From: Opitutus sp. GAS368
Lineage (GTDB): Bacteria; Verrucomicrobiota; Verrucomicrobiae; Opitutales; UBA953
Direction: 5' to 3'
Assembly (NCBI GenBank): GCA_943332745.1
Contig: CALQQQ010000056.1
Coordinates: 1 to 7,359, forward strand
DNA: 7,359 nucleotides
Within the stretch, counting starts at the first letter, position 1; every line of letters begins with the position of its first letter. The translations under genes and the position numbers were made by a program. The notes beneath the pieces were generated by a model. That model was not told the DNA's origin, searched no databases, and worked only from the letters and a program-made list of their open reading frames with translations. Shown one piece after another: positions 1-7,088 of this stretch.

Positions 1-217
1 CCTTACCGCAATACTTGGCGATGATCTCGGCCTGCTTACCGTAGCTCTCGATGTCGACGTAAGTGACTTCCTCGCGCTTCTCGCCTTCCTTGGTGGAGTA
101 GGAGCGGTTGACGGCGAGGGAGAACTTCGTGATGGCCTGGCCGGACGGGAGGGCGCGGGCCTCCGGATCGCGGGTCATATTGCCTGCGAGGATAACGCGG
201 TTAAAGGAGGAGGCCAC
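1..217 (-). CDS. ssb: Single-stranded DNA-binding protein SSB (N-terminal 72 codons, cut by window edge)
   Basis: SSB coats single-stranded DNA during replication, recombination and repair in the cytoplasm, usually as a tetramer of OB folds. Visible here is most of the OB fold: [17 protein letters not shown] (residues 5-21), [17 protein letters not shown] (24-40) and [20 protein letters not shown] (53-72), which match the family pattern NRV-L-G-L-DPE-R, PSG, F-LA-NR and FGK-AE. The start is taken as GTG at 217-215. In this frame a TGA lies nine codons upstream and no ATG or TTG lies between, so GTG is the only reasonable start. No Shine-Dalgarno sequence precedes it. It follows rpsF by 19 nt, the usual rpsF-ssb arrangement, so it is probably co-transcribed with the ribosomal protein genes. 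The C-terminal acidic tail lies outside the window. The identity is secure; the exact start is slightly less so. Confidence 0.95.
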   Translation of the reverse strand, partial: MASSFNRVILAGNMTRDPEARALPSGQAITKFSLAVNRSYSTKEGEKREEVTYVDIESYGKQAEIIAKYCGK

Positions 218-236
218 GGCGAGACGAGGTCGGGGA

Positions 237-542
237 TTACTTGGTCACCTGCACGAGCAGGCGGTTGATGGTGCGATCGAGGCGCAGCTTTTCGCGGAAA
301 GCGGTAGGCGCGGTGACCGGACCTTCGAAGTGAAACTGGACGTAGAGGCCGGAAGGGAACTTGCGGTCGACGACGCGAGAGAATTCCTTTTGGCCGAGGT
401 TTTCGACTTCGTTGACCTTGCAGTCGATGGACTTCAGGACGTCCTTGAGCTTATCGATGACGGTCTCAGGCGCATCCGTCGAGCCGCGGAGGTCGAGGAT
501 GAGGCTAGCGCGATAGTCGCGGCGGATCGTGGCGGTGGTCAT
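237..542 (-). CDS. rpsF: 30S ribosomal protein bS6
   Basis: bS6 is a small-subunit ribosomal protein that binds the central domain of 16S rRNA as a partner of bS18. The 101-residue length is normal for the family. The N-terminal strand [10 protein letters not shown] (7-16) corresponds to the family's RxYExxxIL. The stretch [20 protein letters not shown] (47-66) continuing into YVQFHFEG (67-74) corresponds to the G-R-LAY-I-G-Y core, although the usual LAY is replaced by FSR. The end [14 protein letters not shown] (88-101) matches the C-terminal L-VLRHLV strand. The ATG overlaps the pth stop in an ATGA (539-542), which suggests translational coupling. ssb begins 19 nt after its stop. No SD is seen; the leader reads CCACCATCACC. 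The sequence is fairly divergent from proteobacterial S6, but synteny with ssb supports the call. rpsR and rplI, often next in this operon, would lie beyond the left edge. Confidence 0.95.
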   Translation of the reverse strand: MTTATIRRDYRASLILDLRGSTDAPETVIDKLKDVLKSIDCKVNEVENLGQKEFSRVVDRKFPSGLYVQFHFEGPVTAPTAFREKLRLDRTINRLLVQVTK

Positions 543-1123
543 GGTGATGGTGGTTTTCTGTTGGTGAGGTTTTGGGCGGCCGGGAGGCCTTGGGAAAGGA
601 GGATTTCGAGGTTTTTGATGAAGTCGGGTGTGCGCTGGGTCAGGTTTGCGAGGTCGGCGTCGGGGAATCGTCCGAGGACATGATCGGCGAGGTCTTGGCC
701 GGGGTGCTTTTTCGGTCCGATGCCTAGGCGGGCGCGGACGAATTGTTCGCCGAGGTGGCTGATACAGCTGGCGACGCCGTTATGTCCGGCGGCGGAACCT
801 CCCAGGGAGAGGCGGAGCTGACCGGGCTCGAACGCGATGTCATCATGGAGAACGACGAGCTCAGAGGGCTCGATCCGGTGAAACCGGAGGAAGGCCGCTA
901 GGGGCGACCCGCTGTCGTTCATGAAGGTGAGCGGCTTGATCAGATGGACGGAGGAACCTCCGAACGTGATTTTCGCGACCGAGGCCGGGAAACGGCTCTC
1001 TTCCTTCCAGACCGCGCCAGCCTGAGAGGCGAGCGCGTCGATGACGACCCACCCCGCGTTGTGGCGCGTGGCGGAATATTCTCGGCCCGGATTGCCGAGG
1101 GCGGCGATGACCGAGAATGACAT
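539..1123 (-). CDS. pth: Peptidyl-tRNA hydrolase
   Basis: Pth cleaves the ester bond of peptidyl-tRNAs released prematurely from ribosomes, recycling tRNA in the cytoplasm. The 194-residue length matches the bacterial family. All key positions known from the E. coli enzyme can be placed: ALGNPG with Asn11 (E. coli N10), TRHNAG with catalytic His21 (H20), TFMN with Asn69 (N68), LHDD with Asp94 (D93) and GHNG with Asn115 (N114). RLGIGPKKHPGQDLADHVLG is the normal substrate-cleft region. The C-terminal tail (about 180-194) is Pro/Asn-rich and not conserved. The gene starts 42 nt after the rplY stop; that gap holds a small GC hairpin (1144-1157, 5-bp stem, 4-nt loop) without a T-run, so it is unlikely to terminate transcription. 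Its stop overlaps the rpsF start. No SD precedes the ATG. The rplY-pth pairing is common in bacteria. Confidence 0.97.
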   Translation of the reverse strand: MSFSVIAALGNPGREYSATRHNAGWVVIDALASQAGAVWKEESRFPASVAKITFGGSSVHLIKPLTFMNDSGSPLAAFLRFHRIEPSELVVLHDDIAFEPGQLRLSLGGSAAGHNGVASCISHLGEQFVRARLGIGPKKHPGQDLADHVLGRFPDADLANLTQRTPDFIKNLEILLSQGLPAAQNLTNRKPPSP

Positions 1124-1165
1124 TTGACTTCAAAGAACAGGTACCGGGGACGCCCGGCGCGGAAA

Positions 1166-1861
1166 TTACTTCTTGGCAGCCGGAGCGGCGGCCGCAGGAG
1201 CGGCACCAGCGGCGGGAGCGGCACCAGCCGCAGGAGCGGCGGCACCTTCGGCACCAGGAGCGACGGCGGCACCAGCGACAGGGGTCGCTTCGGGGGCGGC
1301 TTCTTCTTCGGCCATTTCGGAGCAGACGACGACGACTCGCTTGGGGTCGCCCGGGAAGGTGATGCCCTTGGGGGCCTTGACTTCACCGACGTGGATGGAC
1401 TCGTTGACCTTAAGCTCCGTGACGTCGATCTCGATGAACTCAGGGAGATCCTTCGGGAGACAGCGAACGTTGATAGTCTGGGAGACGATAGCGAGCGTGC
1501 CGCCGTCGGTCTTGACGCCATGGGCTTCGCCAATGGCACGCACCGGGATGGCAGCGGTCATCGGGGAATTCGGGTCGATCTCCATGATGTCGATATGGAG
1601 GAACTTCTGGGTGATCGGGTGACGCTGGAACTCCTTGATCAGGGAAAGGAACTTCTTGCCGTCGACGTCGAGGTCGATGAGCGAGGCGGCGTTGCCCTTG
1701 GCGCGCATCAGGTCGCGGAAGGCTTCCTGAGCGACGGATACGCTTTGGTTGCCGGACTTACCGTAAATGATGGCGGGAATGGAGCCATCAGCACGGAGGC
1801 GGCGGGCGGGGCCGCGGCCATGGAGCGCGCGGCTGGTGACTTTAAGGGTGAGCTGCTTCAT
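1166..1861 (-). CDS. rplY: 50S ribosomal protein bL25, Ctc/TL5 type with Ala/Pro-rich tail
   Basis: bL25 of the long Ctc/TL5 type binds 5S rRNA in the large ribosomal subunit. The N-terminal 5S-binding barrel spans roughly residues 1-92, with the landmarks RRLRADGSIPAIIYGK (20-35), a lysine-rich turn DGKKFLSLIKEFQRHPIT (67-84) and FLHIDIMEI (87-95). The second TL5 domain spans about 100-183, including the typical IPV-IGEAHGVK-DGG-L segment (105-123) and LPEFIEIDVTEL (139-150). From about residue 184 the protein runs into a low-complexity acidic, then Ala/Pro/Gly-rich tail ending in KK, partly encoded by an 18-nt tandem repeat. It is the first gene of the rplY-pth-rpsF-ssb cluster. The ATG follows CTTATACCAAC with no SD. 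No convincing promoter could be picked in the 175-nt gap upstream, though one is expected because a terminator for the preceding unit lies there. Confidence 0.96.
   Translation of the reverse strand: MKQLTLKVTSRALHGRGPARRLRADGSIPAIIYGKSGNQSVSVAQEAFRDLMRAKGNAASLIDLDVDGKKFLSLIKEFQRHPITQKFLHIDIMEIDPNSPMTAAIPVRAIGEAHGVKTDGGTLAIVSQTINVRCLPKDLPEFIEIDVTELKVNESIHVGEVKAPKGITFPGDPKRVVVVCSEMAEEEAAPEATPVAGAAVAPGAEGAAAPAAGAAPAAGAAPAAAAPAAKK
1191..1244. repeat. 18-nt tandem repeat inside rplY, three units
   Basis: Three consecutive 18-nt units lie at 1191-1208, 1209-1226 and 1227-1244. On the plus strand each begins GC(C/G)GC(A/G)GGAGCGGC; the third differs slightly at its end. Read on the minus strand they encode Ala/Pro/Gly-rich hexapeptides of the type GAAPAA in the unstructured tail of bL25. 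The unit length is a multiple of three, so gain or loss of units would keep the frame. This is probably replication slippage in low-complexity coding DNA rather than a separate element. Confidence 0.8.
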
Positions 1862-1935
1862 GTTGGTATAAGGTCTTTTGGTGCCTAGTAAGTCGCGGAC
1901 CCGCGTTGTGCGGCCGTGCCTTGCCTAGGGAAAGG

Positions 1936-1947
1936 AGGGTCGACCCT
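1936..1947. repeat. 12-bp perfect palindrome in the rplY upstream gap
   Basis: AGGGTCGACCCT is a perfect inverted repeat about 75 nt upstream of the rplY start, inside the 175-nt gap between the cytochrome gene and rplY. It has no loop, so it looks more like a possible dimeric-protein binding site than a hairpin. Its right half can also pair with GGGTC of the nearby terminator (1987-1991). GC-rich palindromes of this size arise by chance, and no known operator was recognised. Confidence 0.3.
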
Positions 1948-1975
1948 GATAAACCCGGCCCCGGAAGCAAGCGGT

Positions 1976-2011
1976 AAATTAAAAGGGGGTCTTCCTGGTG
2001 GAAAACCCCCT
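1976..2011 (-). terminator. Rho-independent terminator after the cytochrome c gene
   Basis: Read on the minus strand, AGGGGGTTTTCC, the loop ACCA and GGAAGACCCCCT form a stem with one C-A mismatch (1984-2011). It is followed at once by TTTTAATTT (1984-1976). It lies 25 nt after the stop of the 909-residue cytochrome protein and before rplY, so it should close the three-gene sugar oxidation unit and separate it from the ribosomal operon. The plus-strand side has no T-run, so it is not bidirectional. Confidence 0.78.
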
Positions 2012-2036
2012 CGAAACAGTGCTTTAGGCCTTGGAC

Positions 2037-4766
2037 TTACTTATAAGAGGCCAGAAAAGCGGCCACGTCGGCCACATCCTGGGCGCTCAGGCCCAGCTGC
2101 TCGCCCGACATCATGAGGGAGCGGGTCATCTTGGTCTGGCCGCCCGAGACGCGATCCTTGGGGACCAGCTGGGTGATGCCGCCGGTGGAGGTGATGACAA
2201 TCGGGTCATTGTTCGACAGGAGACGACCATCAATCTGGCCGCCGGCCTTAAGCTTGAGGGTGACGCCTTCGTAGCCCAGAGCGATATCGGCCGAAGGGTT
2301 GACGAGGGCGCGGACGAGGGCTTCGCGGCTCTGGCGAGCGGCCCAACCCTTGAGCTCGGGACCATAAGCAGGTCCGTTGCCGTTCAGCTGGTGGCACATG
2401 ATACAGCGCTGGGCCAGGGCGGCGCCCTTGGCCGCGTCACCGGTCTTGGAGAGCACGTCCTGCTCCGAGTAGGTTCCGGCCGAGGCTGCCGGGACCTGGA
2501 TGGCGTTCACGACAACCTTCTTGGCATCGTAGACACCCGCGACCTTGAGTTCAGTGCGAATGTCATAAGCGGACCAGAGACCGGTCATGCGCATGAGGGC
2601 CCAGCTCTTGGCTTCGGAGGCGGTGGGTGAACCATCGGCGCAGAGCTTAATCATCGCGAGGGCGGCCTCCTTACTGTCCACGAAGGAGAGGGCTTCGACC
2701 GCAAGGGTGCGGGAGGCCTGCGAGACCTTAGCCGAAGTGGCACGAGCGACGAACTCCTGCACCGCGTTGGCGGGATGGAGCAACCAGGCGATGCGTTCGA
2801 CTTCCGGGGACCAGGCTTCGGCGCCATCCTTGGCGAGTTCGGACTTCACGGCGGACCAGACAGCGTCCTGCTTATTGGCGGCACCGATACCGAAGGCGGC
2901 GATCGAGTTCTTGTCGGAGACATCGAGACGACGGGCGAGTTCGATCAGGATCGGTACGGCCTTATCGGCCGAGACGGCATGGAGAGACGTCGAGGCGTCG
3001 CGCCGGACGGCGACATCAGCGTCCTTCGCAAGTTCAGCGGCGATACCGACGGTGTCGTGCCCGGCACGGCGCAGCGACTGGAAGGCAAGGCGACGCAGCG
3101 AAGGATTCGTGTCCTTCAGCAACGCCTTCGTACGGACGACGCCTTCTTCACCGAGGTAAGGGAGGAGCCAGACGCCACGGGCGGCGACGTAGGGATTTTC
3201 GTCGCGCAGGATTTCCGAGACGGCCGGCAGGGCCTTGGCGCCAAAAGCCTTAAGCGCATTGAAGCCAAGGTGGCGGACATTGACAGCGGGGTTACGGAGC
3301 ACTGCGGCAGCACCAGCGGGCGACGAGAGGTCGACCTTCGGGACGACGGATTTGAAACCCTTGGGAGCGATGCGGTAGATTGCGCCCGTCGCGGTGTCAT
3401 CGAGCGTCTGGTGGCCACCGACGCGAGAGTCGTACCAATCGGCGACGTAGACGGCCCCATCCGGACCGACGGTGACGTCGGAAGGGCGGAACATGATACG
3501 CTCATTGGGCTTGGTGGCGGCGTCCGACTTAAGCTTATGGAAGTCGGTGCCTTCGAATTCGCGGGTCGGGTTTGAGGTGATGAAATCCCTGCGGGTGTCG
3601 ACGTTGAGGGCGAAGGAGCCCTTCTGCGCGACGAGCTTATAAGCGAGAATCGTGTTACGGGACGGCTCGCAGTTCAGGAGCGTACCTTCCCAGGCAGTGC
3701 CGAGGGCGCCGTTCTCGTAGACCGTGATGCCGGTCGGAGAACCGCCGCCATAGACGTCGCCGACGTCCATGGTGTCAGGATCGTCCTGACGCCAATGGGC
3801 ACGGGGCATCGACTGTCCGGGCCGCTTGACGGAGTTGTAGCTCGCGCCGGAAGGAGTGGTGAAACCAGCCGAGCCGTACTCGAGTACGAAGGAAGTGCGG
3901 CAGCTCTGCGAATCGTCGTTGTCGCCTTGGAAGAGGTCGCCGAGCGAGGACGGGAAGCTTTCGTAGCTGTTACGGTAGCCGTTTCCGAGAATCTCGAGGC
4001 CAGTGCCATCGGCGTTGAGGCGTCCGGAGAAACCGGAGGACCAGATAAAGCCGTCGTCGCTCTTAGCGCCGATGTTGGCAACGGCGTCGAAGGGCCACTT
4101 GCCGCCGCGCTGATCGACGTAGTTGCTGGTGACACGGAAGGTCTTACCAGACTTATCGGTGAGGACCGCGCCACAGTTGCCGGAGTTGATGTAGAGCTTG
4201 CCGTCAGGGCCCGCGACCACCGCATGCAACGAGTGGTCATGATCCTGGCCGCCGAAGCCGGTGAGGAAGGTCTCCTTCTTGTCGATCGCGGGGTCGAACT
4301 TACCGTCACGATTGACGTCGGTGAACTTCGTGATGGTCGGGGAGTGGGAGACGTAGACAACGTTGTCGATGACGGCGATACCGAGCGGTGAAGTCCATTC
4401 GGGGTCCTGGATAAAGGTCTGGACGGAGTCCGCGAAGCCTTTGCCTTTGGTATCACTGAGGACGATGACGCGGTCGCCTTCGGGGCGACGCTTGCCGCCT
4501 TTGTTATAGACACGGTAGTTGACGCCTTCGTTAACCCAGAGACGGCCCTGAGCGTCGAAGTCGATGTTCGTCGGATTGGCGAGCATGGGCGAGCGGGCCC
4601 AGAGCGTGACCTCGAGTCCCTCGGGTAGCTGGAAAATCGAAGCGGGTAAAGAGCCGCCCTCGGACGGGACGTACGGCGCAGGCGGAGCCTTGTCGGCAGC
4701 CAGCAGGAATTGGGATGAGGCAGCCAGGGAGGCCGCGACAAGAAGAGTGAAGACGGAGCGGGGCAT
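2037..4766 (-). CDS. Secreted PVC-type beta-propeller / HEAT-repeat / cytochrome c protein (putative dehydrogenase)
   Basis: This 909-residue protein has the three-part layout known from Planctomycetes and Verrucomicrobia (TIGR02604-like N-terminus, TIGR02603-like haem end). Residues 1-24 form a signal peptide (hydrophobic 5-23, no lipobox), so it should act in the periplasm. Residues about 40-470 are a beta-propeller related to sugar dehydrogenases, with HSLHAVVAGPDGKLYINSG (178-196), VTVGPDGAVYVADWYDSRVG (431-450) and a calcium-loop-like DVNRDGKFD (150-158). Residues about 485-615 and probably on to 730 are HEAT-like, with a near 30-residue period (N492, N524, N554, D584). The C-terminus carries one c-type haem site CIMCH (788-792) followed by GPAYGPELKGWA; Met885 or Met886 is the likely distal ligand. 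The inferred role is oxidation of a carbohydrate or alcohol, or electron transfer, with the haem passing electrons on; substrate and cofactor are unknown. It is the last gene of the unit, 77 nt after the TIM-barrel gene, and is followed by a terminator. No SD precedes the start. Confidence 0.93.
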   Translation of the reverse strand: MPRSVFTLLVAASLAASSQFLLAADKAPPAPYVPSEGGSLPASIFQLPEGLEVTLWARSPMLANPTNIDFDAQGRLWVNEGVNYRVYNKGGKRRPEGDRVIVLSDTKGKGFADSVQTFIQDPEWTSPLGIAVIDNVVYVSHSPTITKFTDVNRDGKFDPAIDKKETFLTGFGGQDHDHSLHAVVAGPDGKLYINSGNCGAVLTDKSGKTFRVTSNYVDQRGGKWPFDAVANIGAKSDDGFIWSSGFSGRLNADGTGLEILGNGYRNSYESFPSSLGDLFQGDNDDSQSCRTSFVLEYGSAGFTTPSGASYNSVKRPGQSMPRAHWRQDDPDTMDVGDVYGGGSPTGITVYENGALGTAWEGTLLNCEPSRNTILAYKLVAQKGSFALNVDTRRDFITSNPTREFEGTDFHKLKSDAATKPNERIMFRPSDVTVGPDGAVYVADWYDSRVGGHQTLDDTATGAIYRIAPKGFKSVVPKVDLSSPAGAAAVLRNPAVNVRHLGFNALKAFGAKALPAVSEILRDENPYVAARGVWLLPYLGEEGVVRTKALLKDTNPSLRRLAFQSLRRAGHDTVGIAAELAKDADVAVRRDASTSLHAVSADKAVPILIELARRLDVSDKNSIAAFGIGAANKQDAVWSAVKSELAKDGAEAWSPEVERIAWLLHPANAVQEFVARATSAKVSQASRTLAVEALSFVDSKEAALAMIKLCADGSPTASEAKSWALMRMTGLWSAYDIRTELKVAGVYDAKKVVVNAIQVPAASAGTYSEQDVLSKTGDAAKGAALAQRCIMCHQLNGNGPAYGPELKGWAARQSREALVRALVNPSADIALGYEGVTLKLKAGGQIDGRLLSNNDPIVITSTGGITQLVPKDRVSGGQTKMTRSLMMSGEQLGLSAQDVADVAAFLASYK

Positions 4767-4843
4767 AACGGGGAGACTGTTTCTACATCCCGAAAGACCG
4801 CAAGTTCCAGCCTATCTTTAAGCCTACCCCCTACCCGCCGGCC

Positions 4844-5746
4844 TCAAGACCACCACTGCTTGAGGGTGGCGAAATCCTGACGGGTGGCCTCCACGGCGGC
4901 CTTAAGCCCACCCTGATCCGTGACCTTACCCTTCAGGTATTCGACATGGAGGCAGACTGGGCCCGGGTAGCCTGAATTGCGCAGCTGCACCACGGAGTCC
5001 TTGCCCACCCTACCTTCGGCGAGCGGGCAACCTTCGGCCAGCCTCCCCTGCCAGTTGAAGTTCTTGAAATAAACCATCGAGATATGGTCACGGGCGAGAG
5101 CCAGATGGTTCGGCCAGGAAAGGCCGCCTTCGACCGTCGCATGGAAGAAGTCGAAGTTCCAGGACAGTTCATCGGCCCGGTAGTCCTTCATCAGCATCGC
5201 CATATCCCAGATGCCGGCGCCGACATACTTAACCCCAGAGTGATTCTGATAGCCTGGCAGGACGCGGACCTCGCGGCTGTAGGCGACCAAGTCGCGCAAC
5301 TGCGGCTTGATGGCGTCGAGCTGATCCCAGTGCGACTTGCCGGCCACATAACCATACCACTTCATGCGATAGCTCGGAATGCCGAGCGCACCCGCGGTGC
5401 GCAGGACCTTCTCCGTCTGGTCGGCCGCGTTGACCGCGTTGATGTCGGTCGTCATTAGCGTGATCTTCACGCCACACTTCTTGAACGCTTCGACGAGTTT
5501 CGGCAGGTCTTCCTCGACGCGTTCCGGCTCGACATGCCCACCCTTGCGCACTGGTGCCTCGACGCCCTTGAAGCCGAGCGCCGCAACGGTCTCGGCGAGT
5601 TGGTCGTAAGGGAGGCCGACGAGGTGCTTCGTGAAGAGGCTGAATTCAGGGGCTTTGGGCCAGTGTGCAGCCGCGAGCACCGGTCGAAACATTGTTCCCG
5701 CCATCAACGAACCGGAAAGACCCAGCATCGCGCGGCGGGAAAGCAT
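4844..5746 (-). CDS. Tat-exported TIM-barrel sugar isomerase/epimerase-like protein
   Basis: A 300-residue member of the xylose-isomerase-like TIM-barrel superfamily (PF01261 type), which includes sugar and inositol isomerases and epimerases. The N-terminus has a twin-arginine signal, SRRAMLGL (3-10), then a hydrophobic stretch to about LAAA (24-27), so export in folded form is expected. The barrel begins near LFTKHLVGLPYDQLAETVAA (37-56). GFKGVEAPVRKGGHVEP (58-74) is the first active-site strand. Later landmarks are YQNHSG (166-171), NFDFFHATVEGGLSWPNH (197-214), MVYFKNFNW (224-232) and GPVCLHVEY (262-270). Asp199, His202 and Glu269 fit family active-site positions, while the usual first Glu and the late His appear as Gln167 and Tyr226. 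The chosen ATG lies 4 nt after the upstream stop. The open frame continues upstream, but that stretch is Ser/Arg/Pro-rich and overlaps the dehydrogenase gene out of frame. The substrate is unknown; a non-enzymatic or altered-metal role is possible. Confidence 0.9.
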   Translation of the reverse strand: MLSRRAMLGLSGSLMAGTMFRPVLAAAHWPKAPEFSLFTKHLVGLPYDQLAETVAALGFKGVEAPVRKGGHVEPERVEEDLPKLVEAFKKCGVKITLMTTDINAVNAADQTEKVLRTAGALGIPSYRMKWYGYVAGKSHWDQLDAIKPQLRDLVAYSREVRVLPGYQNHSGVKYVGAGIWDMAMLMKDYRADELSWNFDFFHATVEGGLSWPNHLALARDHISMVYFKNFNWQGRLAEGCPLAEGRVGKDSVVQLRNSGYPGPVCLHVEYLKGKVTDQGGLKAAVEATRQDFATLKQWWS

Positions 5747-5750
5747 CGGC

Positions 5751-7088
5751 TTACTTCTTGACGATGCGCTTGACCGGGCCGACGAGCGAAGCGACGAGCA
5801 CATCGCCGTTGCTCGGGTCGTAGCCGAAGGCGGAGATGTTGAAGTCCTTGGCGACCTGCTGGGACTCCCATTTGCCGCCGCGATCATGCAGGGAGAAGAT
5901 GCGGCCAGAGGCGAAGTCAGCGAAGATGTAGGCGTCGGCGATGGCCGGGACGCGGTCGCCACGATACACGACGCCGCCGGTCACGGAGTTGCCCAGCTTG
6001 CGATCATACTCATGGATCGGAGACTTGAAGTCGGAAGGGGCAGCGAGGCCAGGAGGCACCTTCTTGCCGGAGGCATCCTTCTGGACGAAGACGTGATTGC
6101 CCTCGACGTCGTGCCAGCCGTAGTCGCCACCCGAGACCAAGATGTCGATCTCCTCATAGAGGTTCTGGCCGACATCGCCGGCGAAGCAGGCACCCGTCTT
6201 GGGGTCGAAGGAGAAGCGCCAAGCATTACGCAGGCCGGTGGCCCAGGTCTCGGTCCGGACGGAGCCGGCCTCCAGGGGGCGGCCGCGGTGGGAGGTGGCC
6301 GCCAAAAAGGGGTTGTCGGCCGGGACTGAGTAGAAGGCTACCCCCTTGGAGTCAGTGATGACCGAGGGGTGGGGGTTGGGGGCGGGGTTGCCTGGCTTCT
6401 TGTCGACATCGATCCGGAAAACCGCGGCGTGGAAGCCCTTGTTGATGTAACCCGCGGTATCGAAGGCGTCACCACCCGCGCCGCCGTCGCCGCAACTGAT
6501 ATAGAGATAGCCGTCCGGGCCGAAATGGAGATCGCCTCCATTGTGGTTGGCTGCGGGGTCAAGCTGGGTGATCAGAGGCTGCTCGGAGTCCTCATCGATG
6601 GCAAAAGGTGCCAGGCTGGACACCTTAAAACGGGAAACCCGCTGGTAAAGCTTACCATCAATTCTAAGGCTATAATAGACAAAGACTTGCTTCGTCTCGT
6701 TCACCCGAGGATGGACCGCAAAACCAAGTAAACCGCACTCCCCGGCGGCATCAAACTTACCGTCTTTAGGGTTAATTTGAAATACCTGTGTCTTGGTCTG
6801 CTTGCTGGCCCCCAAGCCAGAAATCATCTGAACTTTGCCACCGAAGTAGGCACTCACCTTCTTCTTCTTATCGCCGGATTTGGCGTCGTCGGCGGAAGGG
6901 GCCGGATCGCCCTTCTCAATGACGAAGACGACATCCTTGCTTCCGGGCATCGGGGAGATCGCGACAGGGAGACTGAACTTCATCTCCGGGAAGGCGGGCT
7001 CCAAGGCGACGAGGGCGTCCTGCGCGGAAGCGGAAGACATCCCGACGAGGAGCGAGAACAGGAGGGCGGCGGACGGACGGAGTCTCAT
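5751..7088 (-). CDS. Secreted PQQ-dependent sugar dehydrogenase (glucose/sorbosone dehydrogenase family)
   Basis: A 445-residue six-bladed propeller of the soluble glucose/sorbosone dehydrogenase type (PF07995-like), which oxidises sugars in the periplasm and in characterised members uses PQQ and calcium. The signal peptide is residues 1-22 (RLRPS, hydrophobic core, then ASA before Gln23). Motifs in order are GECGLLGFAVHP (116-127), NHNGGDLHFGPDGYLYISCG (181-200) with His182 at the position of the catalytic His, GLRNAWRFSFDPKTG (285-299) with Arg287 and Asn288 at PQQ-contact positions, GDVGQNLYEEIDILVSGGDY (304-323) followed by GW, GGVVYRG (371-377) and YIFADFASGRI (387-397). A Lys/Asp-rich insert (about 61-79) lies in the first blade. 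ATG at 7088 is preferred because the signal peptide starts there; a start at 7136 would add 16 residues of charged, unlikely sequence. It is the first gene of the unit and nearly abuts the TIM-barrel gene. No PQQ biosynthesis gene is in view, and PQQ use is inferred. Confidence 0.93.
   Translation of the reverse strand: MRLRPSAALLFSLLVGMSSASAQDALVALEPAFPEMKFSLPVAISPMPGSKDVVFVIEKGDPAPSADDAKSGDKKKKVSAYFGGKVQMISGLGASKQTKTQVFQINPKDGKFDAAGECGLLGFAVHPRVNETKQVFVYYSLRIDGKLYQRVSRFKVSSLAPFAIDEDSEQPLITQLDPAANHNGGDLHFGPDGYLYISCGDGGAGGDAFDTAGYINKGFHAAVFRIDVDKKPGNPAPNPHPSVITDSKGVAFYSVPADNPFLAATSHRGRPLEAGSVRTETWATGLRNAWRFSFDPKTGACFAGDVGQNLYEEIDILVSGGDYGWHDVEGNHVFVQKDASGKKVPPGLAAPSDFKSPIHEYDRKLGNSVTGGVVYRGDRVPAIADAYIFADFASGRIFSLHDRGGKWESQQVAKDFNISAFGYDPSNGDVLVASLVGPVKRIVKK

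Noticed and set aside
1144..1157. GC hairpin between rplY and pth as a terminator
   Set aside because: The stem is only 5 bp and no T-run follows on the minus strand, so termination inside the operon is unlikely.
1929..1995. A 4.5S/SRP RNA-like stretch on the plus strand (AAACCCGG, CCCCGGAAGCAAGC, GGTAAA)
   Set aside because: It resembles the GGAA tetraloop region of bacterial SRP RNA, and GACCC can pair with GGGTC around it. But the stem beside the tetraloop does not pair, the conserved CAGG and AGCA loop elements are missing, and no terminator follows on that strand. A covariance-model search (RF00169) would settle it.
5747..5962. N-terminal extension of the TIM-barrel protein to a start at 5962
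   Set aside because: The extra 72 residues are Ser/Arg/Pro-rich and come from out-of-frame reading of the dehydrogenase gene. ATG at 5746 gives a clean twin-arginine signal and a 4-nt gap after the upstream stop.
108..6329. Long plus-strand open frames opposite the minus-strand genes (108-683, 1124-1888, 2031-2630, 2775-3575, 3795-4391, 5631-6329)
   Set aside because: Each lies antisense to a gene with clear family motifs, and the translations are skewed to Gly/Arg/Asp/Val without recognisable domains. Such frames are expected opposite GC-rich coding DNA.
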